NCBI RefSeq assembly: GCF_001590865.1
Contig: NZ_BBUY01000001.1
Location: 3,814 to 67,813 of the forward strand
Source of the DNA: Streptomyces sp. NBRC 110611
GTDB taxonomy: Bacteria; Actinomycetota; Actinomycetes; Streptomycetales; Streptomycetaceae
Length of the DNA stretch: 64,000 nucleotides
Direction: 5' to 3'
Position 1 is the first letter of the stretch. Each line of letters starts with the position of its first letter. Positions 40,991-50,137 of this stretch are shown in pieces. The notes beneath the pieces were generated by a model. The model was not told the origin of the DNA. It searched no databases and was given only the letters and a program-made list of their open reading frames with translations. The position numbers and the translations under genes were made by a program.

Positions 40991-41692
40991 TCAGCCGGTG
41001 AGCTTGACGTCCTTGCCGGAGGCGGAGATCGAGATACCGTCCGCCTGCGTCGTGACCTTGTCCAGCTTCAGGTTGCCGGGCAGCTGGTCCAGCTTCCAGT
41101 CGTGGTCGGTCTCGGCACGCACCTTGGCCTGGCACCCCGGGAGGGCCCGGCACACCACCGGAAGCTCGTCGGCGCGCAGCCGGACGGTGTTCCCGTCCAC
41201 GACGGTGACCGAGCCGGTCACCTCCAGCGAGTCGAGGAGCGGAACGTTCGGCGAGATCTTGACCTGGCTGCGGCCGTCCTTCTCCCCGGCGTAGGCGATC
41301 TTGACGTTGCGGCCCGACGCCTTGGTCAGGTCGGCGTAGCTGATCCGGGCCGTGGCGGTCGCCGAGGCGGCACCCTTGATGGACCCGTAGTCGCTGGTCA
41401 GCTCGACATCGTGGAACGTCGCGGACATCTGGTCGATGCGCAGCGTGTGTCCCTCGGCCCGAGCCTCGACGCTGCCGAGCTTGGCGTCCACCTCGTCGAG
41501 GCTGCGGCCGGCGACCTGGGTCAGGAACGGGAAGCCCTTGATGGAGACCTCCGGCGTCCGGTCCAGCCCCCGGCTGGCGCGGAGCTTCTCCGCGGCCTTG
41601 TCCTCGGCCAGGCTCACCAACAGCCGGTCGGCGGCCACGAACAAGCCGCCGAATATGACGATGATGACCAGCAGCACACGCAGTGCTCGCAT
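40991..41692 (-). CDS. DUF2993 membrane-anchored protein (LmeA-like)
   Basis: 233 residues: N-terminal membrane anchor (about 4-24), then the DUF2993 body with VSIKGFPFLTQVAGRSLDEVD and VVCRALPGC. In mycobacteria the family member LmeA aids lipomannan maturation, and a DUF2993 gene also lies between cysA3 and glnR there (Rv0817c). A second DUF2993 gene occurs at 53657-55108. Confidence 0.85.
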   Translation of the reverse strand: MRALRVLLVIIVIFGGLFVAADRLLVSLAEDKAAEKLRASRGLDRTPEVSIKGFPFLTQVAGRSLDEVDAKLGSVEARAEGHTLRIDQMSATFHDVELTSDYGSIKGAASATATARISYADLTKASGRNVKIAYAGEKDGRSQVKISPNVPLLDSLEVTGSVTVVDGNTVRLRADELPVVCRALPGCQAKVRAETDHDWKLDQLPGNLKLDKVTTQADGISISASGKDVKLTG

Positions 41693-41823
41693 CGAATCAC
41701 TACCCCCACACCTGGGCCGGGATCACCGGCCGATTCGTCCGCGCAGGTCCCCTTCCTGTGCCTGCGCCCCCGACCGACCCTAGACGACCCGGCCGGAGGA
41801 CGGCGGATATGACGTGACAGGCC

Positions 41824-43293
41824 CTAGCCCAGCGCCCGCCCCAGGACGTACACCGCCGGCGCGGCCAGGGCCAGCGGCAGGGCGACACCGGCCGTCATAT
41901 GGACGAACCGCGACGGATAGTCGTAGCTGGCCACCCGCAGGCCGATCAGCGCGCAGCCGCCGGCCGCCAGGCCCAGCAGCGCACCGGACGCCCCCAGGCC
42001 GGTCAGCTGACCCGCCCCGATGCCCGCGCCCGCGGCGGCCACCAGCGAGACACCGAGCGAGACGGGGGAGGGCAGCGGCAGCGCCCGGGCGAGCGTGGCC
42101 ACCGCGACCGCGGCGGCGCCGACCACCACCGCATGCGGATTGGCCGCGAGCTGCCCGGCGGCGAGTACCGCCAGCGCGGTCGAGGTCATGCCCGCGGTCA
42201 GCGCGTACATCCGCTCGTCGGCGCTGCTGCGGTTGCGCAGCTGCAGGATCAGGACGAGCAGACACCACACCCCGAGCGTGCCGATGGCCACCAGTGGCGC
42301 GCTGGCCCGGTCCGTGGCCAGTAGCGCGGCGTCGGTGGTCAGGCCGGCCAGGAACGCCAGCGCGATGCCCTGGCGGGCCGGCCACATGCCGTTCAGCCGG
42401 AACCAGCCGGCCGCGGTGACCGCCTGCAGCAACACGACCGGCAGGGCGAGTGCCGGCTGGGCCAGCGGTGCGGTCAGCGCGAGCAGGACGGCGAGCCCGG
42501 CGGTCAGCGCGGCCGGCTGGATGCCGGGCGGGATGATCGGCGAGCGGCCTTCGAGGCGGGCACGCTGGTTGGGCGCCAGCGGCGCGCTGGGGATGGCCGG
42601 GCGGGCGGTGGCCGCCGCGTCGGCCGTGGTGGCGGCGACGGCGGCCGGTGCGGGCCTGGCCTGCGGGGGGTGCTGGCGGGGGTACGACCCCTCGGCCGAC
42701 GGCGCGCTCTGATGCGGGCCGGGCGGCTGCGCCGGATGCCGGGCCGGCGGCTGGGCGTAGTGCGGTTGCTGCGGCGAGGCGGGCCGCGGCTGCGGTTGTG
42801 CCTGGGCCTGTGCCTGGTGCCCGTGGCCCGGTCCGTGGCTCTGCCCGTGGCCGTGGCTGTGCCCGTGACCGTCGTACCCGTACTGGGTGCGCGCGTACGG
42901 GTGGTTGTTCTGCGGTGGCGGTGGCTGCTGCTGCGTATGCGGCTGCTGCTGCGGATAGGGGTCCGTATACGGGCTGTACGCCTGCTGCCCGTACGGGGCG
43001 TCCGGGGCGTCCGGGGCGGCCGGGGTGCCCGGGTCGCCGTACGCGGGCCGCGGGTCGTACGGCGGCTGTCCGGACTGCTGGGCCTGGTAGGCCTGTTGGG
43101 CGTACGAGTCCGGCTGTGCGTACGGATCCGGTGACGGGTACGCATCCCGTGACGTGTACGGGTCCGGGGCCGGGTCCCGTGACGTGTACGGATCCACTGC
43201 CGGATACCGATCCGCTGCCGGATACGGATCCGCTGCCGGATACGGATCCTGTGACGGGTAGGGACGGTGGCCCTGCGGCTGCTGGTCGTTCAT
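41824..43293 (-). CDS. Membrane protein with long Tyr/Pro/Gln-rich repeat head
   Basis: 489 residues from ATG 43291-43293 (GGTGAG nine bases upstream). Residues 1-230 are low complexity: DPYPAAD-type repeats, Gln/Pro tracts and HGHSHGHGQSHG. The C-terminal half (about 255-489) has seven to eight membrane helices. No family recognised for the helical part. It follows moaD by 10 bp and so probably shares its transcript. Confidence 0.75.
   Translation of the reverse strand: MNDQQPQGHRPYPSQDPYPAADPYPAADRYPAVDPYTSRDPAPDPYTSRDAYPSPDPYAQPDSYAQQAYQAQQSGQPPYDPRPAYGDPGTPAAPDAPDAPYGQQAYSPYTDPYPQQQPHTQQQPPPPQNNHPYARTQYGYDGHGHSHGHGQSHGPGHGHQAQAQAQPQPRPASPQQPHYAQPPARHPAQPPGPHQSAPSAEGSYPRQHPPQARPAPAAVAATTADAAATARPAIPSAPLAPNQRARLEGRSPIIPPGIQPAALTAGLAVLLALTAPLAQPALALPVVLLQAVTAAGWFRLNGMWPARQGIALAFLAGLTTDAALLATDRASAPLVAIGTLGVWCLLVLILQLRNRSSADERMYALTAGMTSTALAVLAAGQLAANPHAVVVGAAAVAVATLARALPLPSPVSLGVSLVAAAGAGIGAGQLTGLGASGALLGLAAGGCALIGLRVASYDYPSRFVHMTAGVALPLALAAPAVYVLGRALG
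43191..43262 (-). repeat. 18-bp tandem repeat, four units, in the Tyr/Pro-rich head
   Basis: Units GATCCACTGCCGGATACC-type at 43191, 43209, 43227 and 43245; units 2 and 3 are identical. They encode DPYPAA repeats. Confidence 0.85.
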
Positions 43294-43303
43294 CGTCTGC
43301 TGC

Positions 43304-43567
43304 TCACCCTCCCGCGAACGGTGGCAGGACCTCGACGGTGCCACCCTCGGCCAGCGGCACCGCCGCGTGGTCGCGGGTGCCGACCGGATCGCCGTCCACC
43401 AGGAAGGAGGAGCGCTGCAGGACGCGCGCGAACTCGGGGTTCGCGGCGTGCGCCGCGCGTGCCGCGTCGAGCGCCTCGGCGAGCGTCGCCGCCGCATAGG
43501 GCTCCTCCGCCGTGCCGGCGGCGGCCTTGGCCGCGGCCCAGTAGCGCACGGTGCCAGTTCTTGTCAC
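43304..43567 (-). CDS. MoaD/ThiS-like sulfur carrier
   Basis: 87 residues from GTG 43565-43567 (AGAGG five bases upstream). Ubiquitin-like fold with TVRYWAAAKAAAG at the start and a C-terminal Gly-Gly (PPFAGG) needed for thiocarboxylation. It could serve molybdopterin or another sulfur-insertion pathway; the adenylating partner is not in the window. Confidence 0.85.
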   Translation of the reverse strand: MTRTGTVRYWAAAKAAAGTAEEPYAAATLAEALDAARAAHAANPEFARVLQRSSFLVDGDPVGTRDHAAVPLAEGGTVEVLPPFAGG

Positions 43568-43776
43568 GGCGCCCTCTTCGTCGTGTGGTTCGTCGTTGCC
43601 GCCCTCCATCATGGCCTACGCGGCGGCCGGTCCGGTCGTGGGCGAGCGCCGGCGCCTGGCCGGTTCCGCCCCGCGTGCGGTATGCGTCAGTCTTCGGACG
43701 TACTGCGCGGGTCCCGTTCCGCTGCGACAGGAGTCTGAATTCCGCTGAGTTCCGCTGTGTTCCTCCGGGAATTCGA

Positions 43777-43804
43777 TTGCCGAAGGCAAGCGTTCGATTA
43801 GTCT
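43777..43804 (+). promoter_or_regulatory. Promoter of leaderless ABC exporter operon
   Basis: TTGCCG (43777-43782) and TAGTCT (43799-43804), 16-bp spacing; the -10 ends six bases before the GTG start and there is no ribosome site. Confidence 0.55.
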
Positions 43805-43810
43805 CCTTGT

Positions 43811-45544
43811 GTGTTGGTCCGACTCGCGTGGGCGCATTTGCGGCCCCACAGGCACTCGATATCCCTGATCGTCCTCCTCCAGCTGATCCAGACCCTGGCC
43901 ACCCTCTACCTGCCCAGCCTCAACGCCGACATCATCGACAACGGCGTCATCGAGGGCGACACCGGCTACATCCTCCGTATCGGCGGTTTCATGACCGCCG
44001 TCACCCTGCTGCAGATCGCCTGCGCCATCGGAGCCGTCTACTTCGGTGCCCGTACGGCCATGGCACTCGGCCGGGACATCCGCGCCGCGGTCTTCGACCG
44101 GGTGCAGTCGTTCTCCGCGCGGGAAGTCGGCACCTTCGGCGCGCCGTCCCTGATCACCCGCACCACCAACGACGTCCAACAGGTCCAGATGCTGGTCCTG
44201 ATGACGTTCACGATGATGGTCGCGGCACCGATCATGATGATCGGCGGCCTCGTCATGGCGCTCAATCAGGATGTGCCGCTGTCGGGCCTGCTCCTGGTCA
44301 TCGTCCCGGTCCTCGGGATCCTCGTCTCACTCTTCGTACGCCGGATGCGTCCGCTCTTCCGTGGGGTGCAGGAGCGCATCGACACCGTCAACCGTGTCCT
44401 GCGTGAGCAGATCGCCGGTATCCGCGTCATCCGGGCCTTCGTCCGCGACCGGCACGAGCGGGAGCGGTTCGCCGCCGCCAACACCGACCTCTACGACGTC
44501 TCGGTGCGCGCCGGCCGGCTGATGTCGATGATGTTTCCGCTGGTCATGCTGGTCGTGAACGTCTCCAGCGTGGCCGTGGTCTGGTTCGGCGGGCTGCGCA
44601 TCGACAGCGGCGCCATGCAGATCGGCGCGCTGACGGCGTACCTCAGCTACCTGATGTACATCCTGATGTCGATCATGATGGCGACGTTCATGGTGATGAT
44701 GTTGCCGCGCGCCGAGGTCTGCGCCGAGCGCATCCAGGAAGTCCTGACCACGGACTCCAGCGTCACCCCGGCCGCCCACCCCGTCACCGAGCTCCGCCGC
44801 CACGGCGAACTGGAGCTCCGTCACGTCGAGTTCCGCTACCCGGGCGCCGAGCAGCCGGTCCTCAAGGACATCTCCCTGATCGCCCGCCCCGGGGAGACCA
44901 CCGCCGTCATCGGCTCCACCGGCAGCGGCAAGTCCACCCTCCTCGGGCTGGTCCCCCGTCTCTTCGACGCGACCGGCGGTGCGGTCCTGGTGGACGGCGA
45001 GGACGTCCGTACCCTCGACCAGGAGACGCTGGCCAAGGCCATCGGCCTGGTCCCGCAGAAGCCGTACCTCTTCTCCGGCACGGTCGCCAGCAACCTCCGT
45101 TACGGCAACCCGGACGCCACCGACGACGAGCTGTGGCACGCCCTGGAGACCGCCCAGGCAAAGGACTTCGTCGAGCGGATGGACGGAGGCCTGGACGCCC
45201 CCGTCGCCCAGGGCGGCTCCAACGTCTCCGGCGGCCAGCGCCAGCGCCTGGCGATCGCCCGCGCGCTGGTCCGCCGCCCGGAGATCTACCTCTTCGACGA
45301 CTCCTTCTCCGCCCTGGACTACGCCACCGACGCCGCCCTGCGCGCCGCGCTCGCCCGCGAGACGGACCGGGCCACGGTCGTGATCGTCGCCCAGCGGGTC
45401 TCCACCATCCGCGGCGCCGACCGGATCGTCGTCCTGGACGAGGGCCGGGTCGTCGGCACCGGCACCCACACCGAGCTGATGGCCGACAACGAGACCTACC
45501 GGGAGATCGTGCTCTCCCAGCTCACCGAGCAGGAGGCGGCGTGA
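43811..45544 (+). CDS. ABC exporter half-transporter A (degenerate nucleotide site)
   Basis: 577 residues: six-helix exporter domain (about 10-300) and ATPase domain with Walker A GSTGSGKS (368-375) and canonical signature VSGGQ (472-476). The Walker B reads IYLFDD (492-497), Asp in place of the catalytic Glu, and the switch His is Gln (528), so its own site cannot hydrolyse well. Paired with half B (GTGA overlap) it forms a heterodimer of the TM287/288 or BmrCD kind. Substrate unknown. Confidence 0.9.
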   Translation: MLVRLAWAHLRPHRHSISLIVLLQLIQTLATLYLPSLNADIIDNGVIEGDTGYILRIGGFMTAVTLLQIACAIGAVYFGARTAMALGRDIRAAVFDRVQSFSAREVGTFGAPSLITRTTNDVQQVQMLVLMTFTMMVAAPIMMIGGLVMALNQDVPLSGLLLVIVPVLGILVSLFVRRMRPLFRGVQERIDTVNRVLREQIAGIRVIRAFVRDRHERERFAAANTDLYDVSVRAGRLMSMMFPLVMLVVNVSSVAVVWFGGLRIDSGAMQIGALTAYLSYLMYILMSIMMATFMVMMLPRAEVCAERIQEVLTTDSSVTPAAHPVTELRRHGELELRHVEFRYPGAEQPVLKDISLIARPGETTAVIGSTGSGKSTLLGLVPRLFDATGGAVLVDGEDVRTLDQETLAKAIGLVPQKPYLFSGTVASNLRYGNPDATDDELWHALETAQAKDFVERMDGGLDAPVAQGGSNVSGGQRQRLAIARALVRRPEIYLFDDSFSALDYATDAALRAALARETDRATVVIVAQRVSTIRGADRIVVLDEGRVVGTGTHTELMADNETYREIVLSQLTEQEAA

Positions 45545-47625
45545 CACCCCCGGACAAGGCGGCGGCCACCAAGGACCAGGCACCCGCCACGCAGCACCGG
45601 ACGGCGGCCCCGGAACAGGCCGCTGCAGCACAGCCCACGGAAGCCCAGGCCACTGACACGGCCACCGGCAAGTCGCCCTCGGCGACCCCGGCGCGGGGCC
45701 CGGCCCCGGCGTCCGGCCCGGCCCGCTTCATGGGTGGCCAACCCACCGAGAAATCCCTCGACTTCAAGGGCTCCGGCATACGCCTGCTCGCCCAGATGCG
45801 CCCCGAGCGCGGCATCATCTCCGTCGCCCTGCTCCTCGGCGTCCTCAGCGTGGCCCTGACCGTCATCGGCCCCAAGGTCCTCGGCCACGCCACCGACCTG
45901 ATCATGTCCGGCATCGTCGGCCGCCAGCTGCCCGACGGACTGACCAAGGCCGAGGCCGCGGCCCGGCTGCGCGCGCAGGGGCAGGGCGGTCTGGCCGACC
46001 TGCTCGGCACGATGCCGGTCGTGCCCGGGCACGGCATCGACTTCGGCGCGGTCGGCGTGGTCCTGCTCTGGGTCACCGCCATCTACGTCGGTGCCTCCGT
46101 CTTCGGCTTCGTCCAGGCCCGGATCGCCACCAAGGTCGTCCAGCGCACGGTCTTCCGCCTCCGCGAAGAGGTCGAGGAGAAGCTGGCCCGGCTCCCCCTC
46201 AGCTACTTCGACAAACAGCAGCGCGGCGAGGTCCTCTCCCGCGCCACCAACGACATCGACAACATCCAGCAGACCCTCCAGCAGACCCTCAGCCAGATCA
46301 TCACCTCGCTCCTGACGATCCTCGGCGTGCTCGGCATGATGTTCTGGATCTCCTGGCTGCTGGCCCTGGTCGCCCTGATCACGGTCCCGGTCTCGGTCGT
46401 CGTCGCCACCAAGGTCGGCAAGCGCGCCCAGCCGCAGTTCGTCCAGCAGTGGAAGACCACCGGCAAGCTCAACGCGCACGTCGAGGAGATGTACAGCGGC
46501 CACAGCCTGGTGAAGGTCTTCGGCCGCCAGAAGGAGTCCGCCGCACTCTTCCGCGAGCAGAACGAGGCGCTCTACCAGGCGGGCTTCAAGGCCCAGTTCA
46601 TCTCGGGCATCATCCAGCCCGCGATGATGTTCATCGGCAACCTCAACTACGTCCTGGTGGCGGTGGTCGGCGGTCTCCGCGTCGCCTCCGGCGCCCTCTC
46701 CATCGGTGACGTCCAGGCCTTCATCCAGTACAGCCGCCAGTTCAGCCAGCCGCTGACCCAGGTCGCCTCGATGGCCAACCTCGTCCAGTCCGGCGTCGCC
46801 TCCGCCGAGCGCGTCTTCGAACTCCTCGACGCGAAGGAGCAGCACCCCGACCCCGAACCGCCGGCCCGCCCCGAGGCCCCCGTCCGCGGCCATGTCTCCT
46901 TCGAGGACGTCTCCTTCTCGTACACCGACGACAAGCCCCTCATCGAGGCCCTCTCCCTCGCCGTCCACCCCGGCCAGACCGTCGCCATCGTCGGCCCCAC
47001 CGGCGCCGGCAAGACCACCCTGGTCAACCTCCTGATGCGGTTCTACGAGGTCCGCGGCGGCCGGATCACCCTGGACGGCACCGATATCGCCGCCATGTCC
47101 CGCGAGGAACTCCGCTCGCACATCGGCATGGTCCTCCAGGACACCTGGCTCTTCGGCGGCACGATCGCCGAGAACATCGCCTACGGCGCCCCCGCCGGCA
47201 CCTCCATGGACCAGATCGTCGAGGCCGCCAGGGCCACCCACGTCGACCGCTTCGTCCGCACCCTCCCCGACGGCTACGACACCGTCATCGACGAGGAGGG
47301 CAGCAACGTCTCCGTCGGCGAGAAGCAGCTGATCACCATCGCCCGCGCGTTCCTCGCCGAACCGGCCATCCTCGTCCTGGACGAGGCCACCAGCTCGGTC
47401 GACACCCGCACGGAGGTCCTCATCCAGCACGCCATGGCCCAGCTCCGCACCGGCCGCACCAGCTTCGTCATCGCCCACCGCCTCTCCACGATCCGCGACG
47501 CGGACACGATTCTCGTCATGGAGAACGGCGCGATCGTGGAACAGGGCTCCCACGACGACCTGATCGCCTCGGACGGCGCCTACGCGAGCCTCTACGCGGC
47601 GCAATTCTCGGCCCCCGTCGTCTAG
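45541..47625 (+). CDS. ABC exporter half-transporter B (catalytic nucleotide site)
   Basis: 694 residues from the overlapping GTG 45541. A 60-residue Ala/Pro/Thr-rich head precedes the six-helix domain, which has an extra loop (RQLPDGLTKAEAAARLRAQ) after the first helix. ATPase motifs: Walker A GPTGAGKT (485-492), weak signature VSVGE (590-594), canonical Walker B ILVLDEA (610-616) and His646. Its catalytic residues pair with the intact signature of half A, giving one active site per dimer. Confidence 0.9.
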   Translation: MTPPDKAAATKDQAPATQHRTAAPEQAAAAQPTEAQATDTATGKSPSATPARGPAPASGPARFMGGQPTEKSLDFKGSGIRLLAQMRPERGIISVALLLGVLSVALTVIGPKVLGHATDLIMSGIVGRQLPDGLTKAEAAARLRAQGQGGLADLLGTMPVVPGHGIDFGAVGVVLLWVTAIYVGASVFGFVQARIATKVVQRTVFRLREEVEEKLARLPLSYFDKQQRGEVLSRATNDIDNIQQTLQQTLSQIITSLLTILGVLGMMFWISWLLALVALITVPVSVVVATKVGKRAQPQFVQQWKTTGKLNAHVEEMYSGHSLVKVFGRQKESAALFREQNEALYQAGFKAQFISGIIQPAMMFIGNLNYVLVAVVGGLRVASGALSIGDVQAFIQYSRQFSQPLTQVASMANLVQSGVASAERVFELLDAKEQHPDPEPPARPEAPVRGHVSFEDVSFSYTDDKPLIEALSLAVHPGQTVAIVGPTGAGKTTLVNLLMRFYEVRGGRITLDGTDIAAMSREELRSHIGMVLQDTWLFGGTIAENIAYGAPAGTSMDQIVEAARATHVDRFVRTLPDGYDTVIDEEGSNVSVGEKQLITIARAFLAEPAILVLDEATSSVDTRTEVLIQHAMAQLRTGRTSFVIAHRLSTIRDADTILVMENGAIVEQGSHDDLIASDGAYASLYAAQFSAPVV

Positions 47626-47693
47626 CCCCGTCCCGCCGGGGGTGTTTCTCGCCGTGCGCCTGCGGCGGGCGTGGGTGGTTCGGGCGCGGGTCC

Positions 47694-47721
47694 GCTCCTC
47701 CGGACGCCAGTCCGGAGGAGC
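47694..47721 (+). terminator. Terminator of the ABC exporter operon
   Basis: Perfect 12-bp stem GCTCCTCCGGAC with tetraloop GCCA, 68 bp after the stop. Confidence 0.85.
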
Positions 47722-47841
47722 GCACCCGTGACGTACAGCCCCGCGCAGCGGAAAACAGCCCGCCGCCAGGCGACACGGCGGGAAAGCCAACAACGTGGGG
47801 AGCAAGCCAAGCGCAGCGATACGGTATCCTGTCGAGCTAAG

Positions 47842-47873
47842 AAGGATCCGGGCAGCGTTGCCCCCGGGTCCTT
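47842..47873 (+). terminator. Hairpin with short T-run in the glnR upstream region
   Basis: AAGGATCCGGG (47842-47852) pairs with CCCGGGTCCTT (47863-47873), one T-G wobble, 10-base loop, followed by T. It lies 180 bp before glnR. It could terminate a short upstream transcript or act as an attenuator. Otherwise 47722-48055 shows no gene. Confidence 0.5.
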
Positions 47874-48055
47874 TCGTGCTTTCAGCCACGGGGCGTGGTG
47901 GAAAGCTACGTGCCCCCCGTCGCAGGGACCGAGGAGGAACCAGACGTTATGGGCGAGCGAAGCAGGCGGGACGACCGCGCGCAGCGGAGTCGGCAGGGCG
48001 ACCGCGCGTGGCAGAACCGGAAGGAGCGCGCGCAGCACTCGGCAGGTGGTCGGAG

Positions 48056-48922
48056 GTGAGTTCGCTGCTGCTTCTGACCAATGCCCTTCAGCCGTCGACG
48101 GAGGTGCTCCCGGCGCTCGGCCTGCTGCTGCACAGTGTGCGGGTGGCCCCGGCCGAGGGCCCGGCTCTGATCGACACCCCGGGAGCCGACGTCATACTGA
48201 TCGACGGCCGCCGTGATCTTCCCCATGTGCGGTCCCTGTGCCAGCTGCTGCGGTCCACCGGCCCCGGCTGTCCGCTGATCCTGGTCGTCACCGAGGGCGG
48301 GCTGGCCGCGGTCACCGCCGACTGGGGCGTCGACGACGTCATGCTGGACACCGCGGGCCCCGCCGAGGTGGAGGCGCGGCTGCGGCTGGCGATGGGCCGC
48401 CAGCAGATCTCCGCCGACGACGGCCCGATGGAGATCCGGAACGGGGATCTCTCCGTGGACGAGGCGACCTACAGCGCCAAGCTCAAAGGGCGGGTCCTGG
48501 ACCTGACCTTCAAGGAGTTCGAGCTGCTGAAGTACCTGGCGCAGCACCCGGGCCGGGTCTTCACCCGCGCCCAGCTCCTCCAGGAGGTGTGGGGCTACGA
48601 CTACTTCGGCGGTACGCGGACCGTCGACGTCCACGTACGGCGGCTGCGCGCCAAGCTCGGGCCCGAGCACGAGTCGCTGATCGGTACGGTCCGTAACGTC
48701 GGCTACCGCTTTGTGACGCCGGAGAAGGTGGAGCGTGCCGCCGAGGCCAAGGCGAAGGCTGAGGCCGGGAGGGACGCCGCGGAGGCGAAGTCCCCTCAGG
48801 GCGGGCGGCCGGAGCGGGGGCGGGGCGCGGAGAGCGGCAACGGTTCGGGCAAGGCGCCTGCTGCCGGAAAGCCCGTGGCCGCGGCCCCGGAATCCGCGGC
48901 CGTACGCCCTGCCTCCCGGTAG
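48056..48922 (+). CDS. glnR: GlnR global nitrogen regulator
   Basis: 288 residues from GTG 48056, giving the conserved start [20 protein letters not shown]. The receiver domain keeps Asp50 ([12 protein letters not shown]) but lacks the other phosphorylation residues, as known for this orphan OmpR-type regulator. The winged helix ends [15 protein letters not shown] and NVGYRFV. GlnR controls ammonium assimilation genes and also links to phosphate control by PhoP. The C-terminal tail is Ala/Lys/Glu-rich and disordered. Confidence 0.95.
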   Translation: MSSLLLLTNALQPSTEVLPALGLLLHSVRVAPAEGPALIDTPGADVILIDGRRDLPHVRSLCQLLRSTGPGCPLILVVTEGGLAAVTADWGVDDVMLDTAGPAEVEARLRLAMGRQQISADDGPMEIRNGDLSVDEATYSAKLKGRVLDLTFKEFELLKYLAQHPGRVFTRAQLLQEVWGYDYFGGTRTVDVHVRRLRAKLGPEHESLIGTVRNVGYRFVTPEKVERAAEAKAKAEAGRDAAEAKSPQGGRPERGRGAESGNGSGKAPAAGKPVAAAPESAAVRPASR

Positions 48923-48933
48923 GACCACCCGCG

Positions 48934-48939
48934 TAGACT
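48934..48939 (+). promoter_or_regulatory. -10 element of leaderless lacI-family gene
   Basis: TAGACT ends seven bases before the GTG at 48947, 12 bp after the glnR stop, with no ribosome site. Confidence 0.5.
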
Positions 48940-48946
48940 GCCGCGC

Positions 48947-49972
48947 GTGGCCAAGGTGACGCGGGATGATGTGGCAAGACTGGCGGGGACATCCACCGCT
49001 GTCGTGAGTTACGTCATCAACAACGGACCCCGGCCGGTCGCCCCGGCCACGCGCGAGCGGGTACTCGCCGCGATCAAGGAGCTGGGCTACCGGCCGGACC
49101 GGGTCGCGCAGGCCATGGCGTCCCGCCGTACCGACCTCATAGGCCTGATCGTGCCGGACACCCGGCAGCCGTTCTTCGCGGAGATGGCGCACGCCGTGGA
49201 GCAGGCCGCCGCCGAGCGCGGAAAGATGGTCCTGGTCGGCAACGCCAACTATCTGGATGAGCGCGAGGTCCATTACCTGCGCGCGTTCCTGGGCATGCGG
49301 GTGGCCGGGCTGATCCTGATCAGCCAGGGGCCCAGCGAGCACGCCGCCGCCGAGATCGACGCATGGGACGCGCGCGTGGTGCTGCTGCACCGCCGGCCGG
49401 ACGCGATCGACGATGTCGCGGTGATGACGGACGACGTCTGGGGCGCGCAGCTGGCGACCCGGCATCTGCTGGAGCACGGCCATCCGTACGTCGCGTTCCT
49501 CGGCGGTACGGAGGAGACCCCGAAGTCCGGCGACCCGGTCACCGACCACGTCGAGGGGTGGCGGCGCGCCATGCTGGAGTCGGGGAAGTCGCCGGAGGGC
49601 CGCTACTACGAGGCCGATTACAACCGCTATGACGCCTACGAGGTCGCGCTGAAGCTGCTGTCCGGCCCGGAGCGGCCGCCGGCCATCATGTGCGCCACCG
49701 ACGACCAGGCGATCGGTGTCCTGCGGGCCGCTCGTGAGCTGCGGATCGATGTGCCGGGCGAGCTGGCGGTGGCCGGGTTCGACGACGTGAAGGAAGCCGC
49801 GCTGACCGATCCGCCGCTGACGACGGTCGCCTCGGACCGTGAGGCGATGGCGCGGGCGGCGGTGGACCTGGTGCTGGACGACGGGCTGCGGGTGGTCGGG
49901 TCGCGGCGGGAGCGGCTGCGGCAGTTCCCGGCCCGGCTGGTCGTCCGGCGGTCGTGCGGCTGCGGCGGCTGA
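48947..49972 (+). CDS. LacI-family transcriptional regulator
   Basis: 341 residues: [31 protein letters not shown] and a hinge ([10 protein letters not shown]), followed by a periplasmic-binding-like sensor domain with [29 protein letters not shown]. The C-terminus ends in SCGCGG. S. coelicolor has a LacI gene (SCO4158) next to glnR, matching this position. The effector is unknown; sugars are usual. Confidence 0.9.
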   Translation: MAKVTRDDVARLAGTSTAVVSYVINNGPRPVAPATRERVLAAIKELGYRPDRVAQAMASRRTDLIGLIVPDTRQPFFAEMAHAVEQAAAERGKMVLVGNANYLDEREVHYLRAFLGMRVAGLILISQGPSEHAAAEIDAWDARVVLLHRRPDAIDDVAVMTDDVWGAQLATRHLLEHGHPYVAFLGGTEETPKSGDPVTDHVEGWRRAMLESGKSPEGRYYEADYNRYDAYEVALKLLSGPERPPAIMCATDDQAIGVLRAARELRIDVPGELAVAGFDDVKEAALTDPPLTTVASDREAMARAAVDLVLDDGLRVVGSRRERLRQFPARLVVRRSCGCGG

Positions 49973-49984
49973 CGGCTGCCGGGC

Positions 49985-50010
49985 GGCCGCCGGACGGCCG
50001 GAGGGCGGCC
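49985..50010 (+). terminator. Possible terminator after lacI-family gene
   Basis: Seven-bp arms GGCCGCC (49985-49991) and GGCGGCC (50004-50010), a few bases past the stop. Confidence 0.4.
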
Positions 50011-50088
50011 TGACCGGCTCGCCGACACGGCCGTCCTACTGCGTCCGGAGCAGCCTTTATACCGGGCATACCCACTTCTGTCGGGTTC

Positions 50089-50115
50089 CTCAGGGCGTTC
50101 TCAGACAGCTCTCAT
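50089..50115 (+). promoter_or_regulatory. CTCAG direct repeats, candidate MprA-type operator
   Basis: CTCAG at 50089 and 50100 and CTCAT at 50111, exactly 11 bp apart, 23-49 bp before the protease start. The 11-bp period and core resemble operators of OmpR-family regulators and the CTCAG repeats described for mycobacterial MprA. Confidence 0.55.
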
Positions 50116-50137
50116 GCATCGGGCGCAGAGTTTTGAC

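Noticed and set aside
45496-47889. 797-codon minus-strand frame opposite the ABC exporter
   Set aside because: Antisense shadow of half-transporter B with all ABC motif codons on the plus strand.
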